Positions 63,901 to 64,000 of a stretch of DNA of 64,000 nt are shown in pieces. How positions within the stretch are numbered: the stretch's first letter is position 1; every line of letters begins with the position of its first letter. The position numbers were made by a program, and so were the translations under genes. Under the pieces are notes generated by a model. The model did not search any database and was not told where the DNA came from. It was given only the letters and a program-made list of their open reading frames with translations. The DNA comes from Rhypophila decipiens (taxonomy: Eukaryota > Ascomycota > Sordariomycetes > Sordariales > Naviculisporaceae): positions 99,998 to 163,997 of the forward strand of contig MU858131.1 in NCBI GenBank assembly GCA_033297075.1, written 5' to 3'.

Positions 63901-64000
63901 TACTTAAGTACTAGCGTTTACGTGATTTCTTTCAATGCAACGGCACGGACATTTACATGGAAATTCCAGGAGGCACCTGTGATCCCTCTCTACCAAACTC

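Noticed and set aside
1..64000. CRISPR arrays, bacterial operons or phage genes
   Set aside because: No regularly spaced repeats or ribosome-binding-site-driven gene strings; spliceosomal introns and fungal protein families show a nuclear fungal sequence.

Overview
The window looks like nuclear DNA of a filamentous ascomycete (Pezizomycotina, probably Sordariomycetes-like). Genes are sparse and both strands are used. Introns are short (40-153 bp) with GT...CTRAY...AG signals. The gene content is typical of these fungi: HET-domain proteins, a HeLo-domain protein, a Zn2Cys6 factor, a pho-4-type phosphate permease, a con-13-like protein, small secreted cysteine-rich proteins, and LTR retrotransposons carrying C-to-T type damage as expected from repeat-induced point mutation (RIP). 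The species cannot be named from the sequence alone.

Layout. 1-16.3 kb holds ordinary genes: the 3' end of an ABC-C transporter, a PiT phosphate permease, a cysteine-rich single-pass membrane protein, decayed gene pieces, a 2OG-dioxygenase-like protein, a secreted zincin-like protein and a small two-exon protein. 17.3-27.0 kb is an allorecognition-type block: a HET gene broken by a frameshift, a HeLo-pseudokinase gene, and, divergent from it, a 1,569-residue kinase/Sel1/ankyrin/membrane protein. 27-38 kb has a pseudogene, a Zn2Cys6 factor, two divergent paralogous small secreted proteins, an isochorismatase-like hydrolase and a second, intact HET gene. 39-41 kb holds a solo LTR and a deleted PNP-NACHT-ankyrin (NLR-type) pseudogene. 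After a DUF6594 membrane protein, 44.1-53.2 kb is a nested transposon graveyard (Fot1/pogo-like, Gypsy, two Copia copies head to head, several LTRs). 54-60.4 kb has a T5orf172 (GIY-YIG-like) protein, a third HET gene and another secreted cysteine-rich protein. The last kilobase contains the decayed N-terminal half of a DUF3435 tyrosine recombinase, the family that includes Starship captains, interrupted by a short solo-LTR-like insertion.

How it fits together. The dominant theme is self/non-self recognition: three HET genes, one HeLo-pseudokinase, one kinase-ankyrin protein and one dead NLR in about 42 kb, intermixed with mobile DNA. At least four TG...CA insertions carry perfect 5-bp target duplications, so retrotransposons have integrated and mostly been lost here by LTR recombination. 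Gene models below were spliced by eye. Families were recognised from motifs without any database search.
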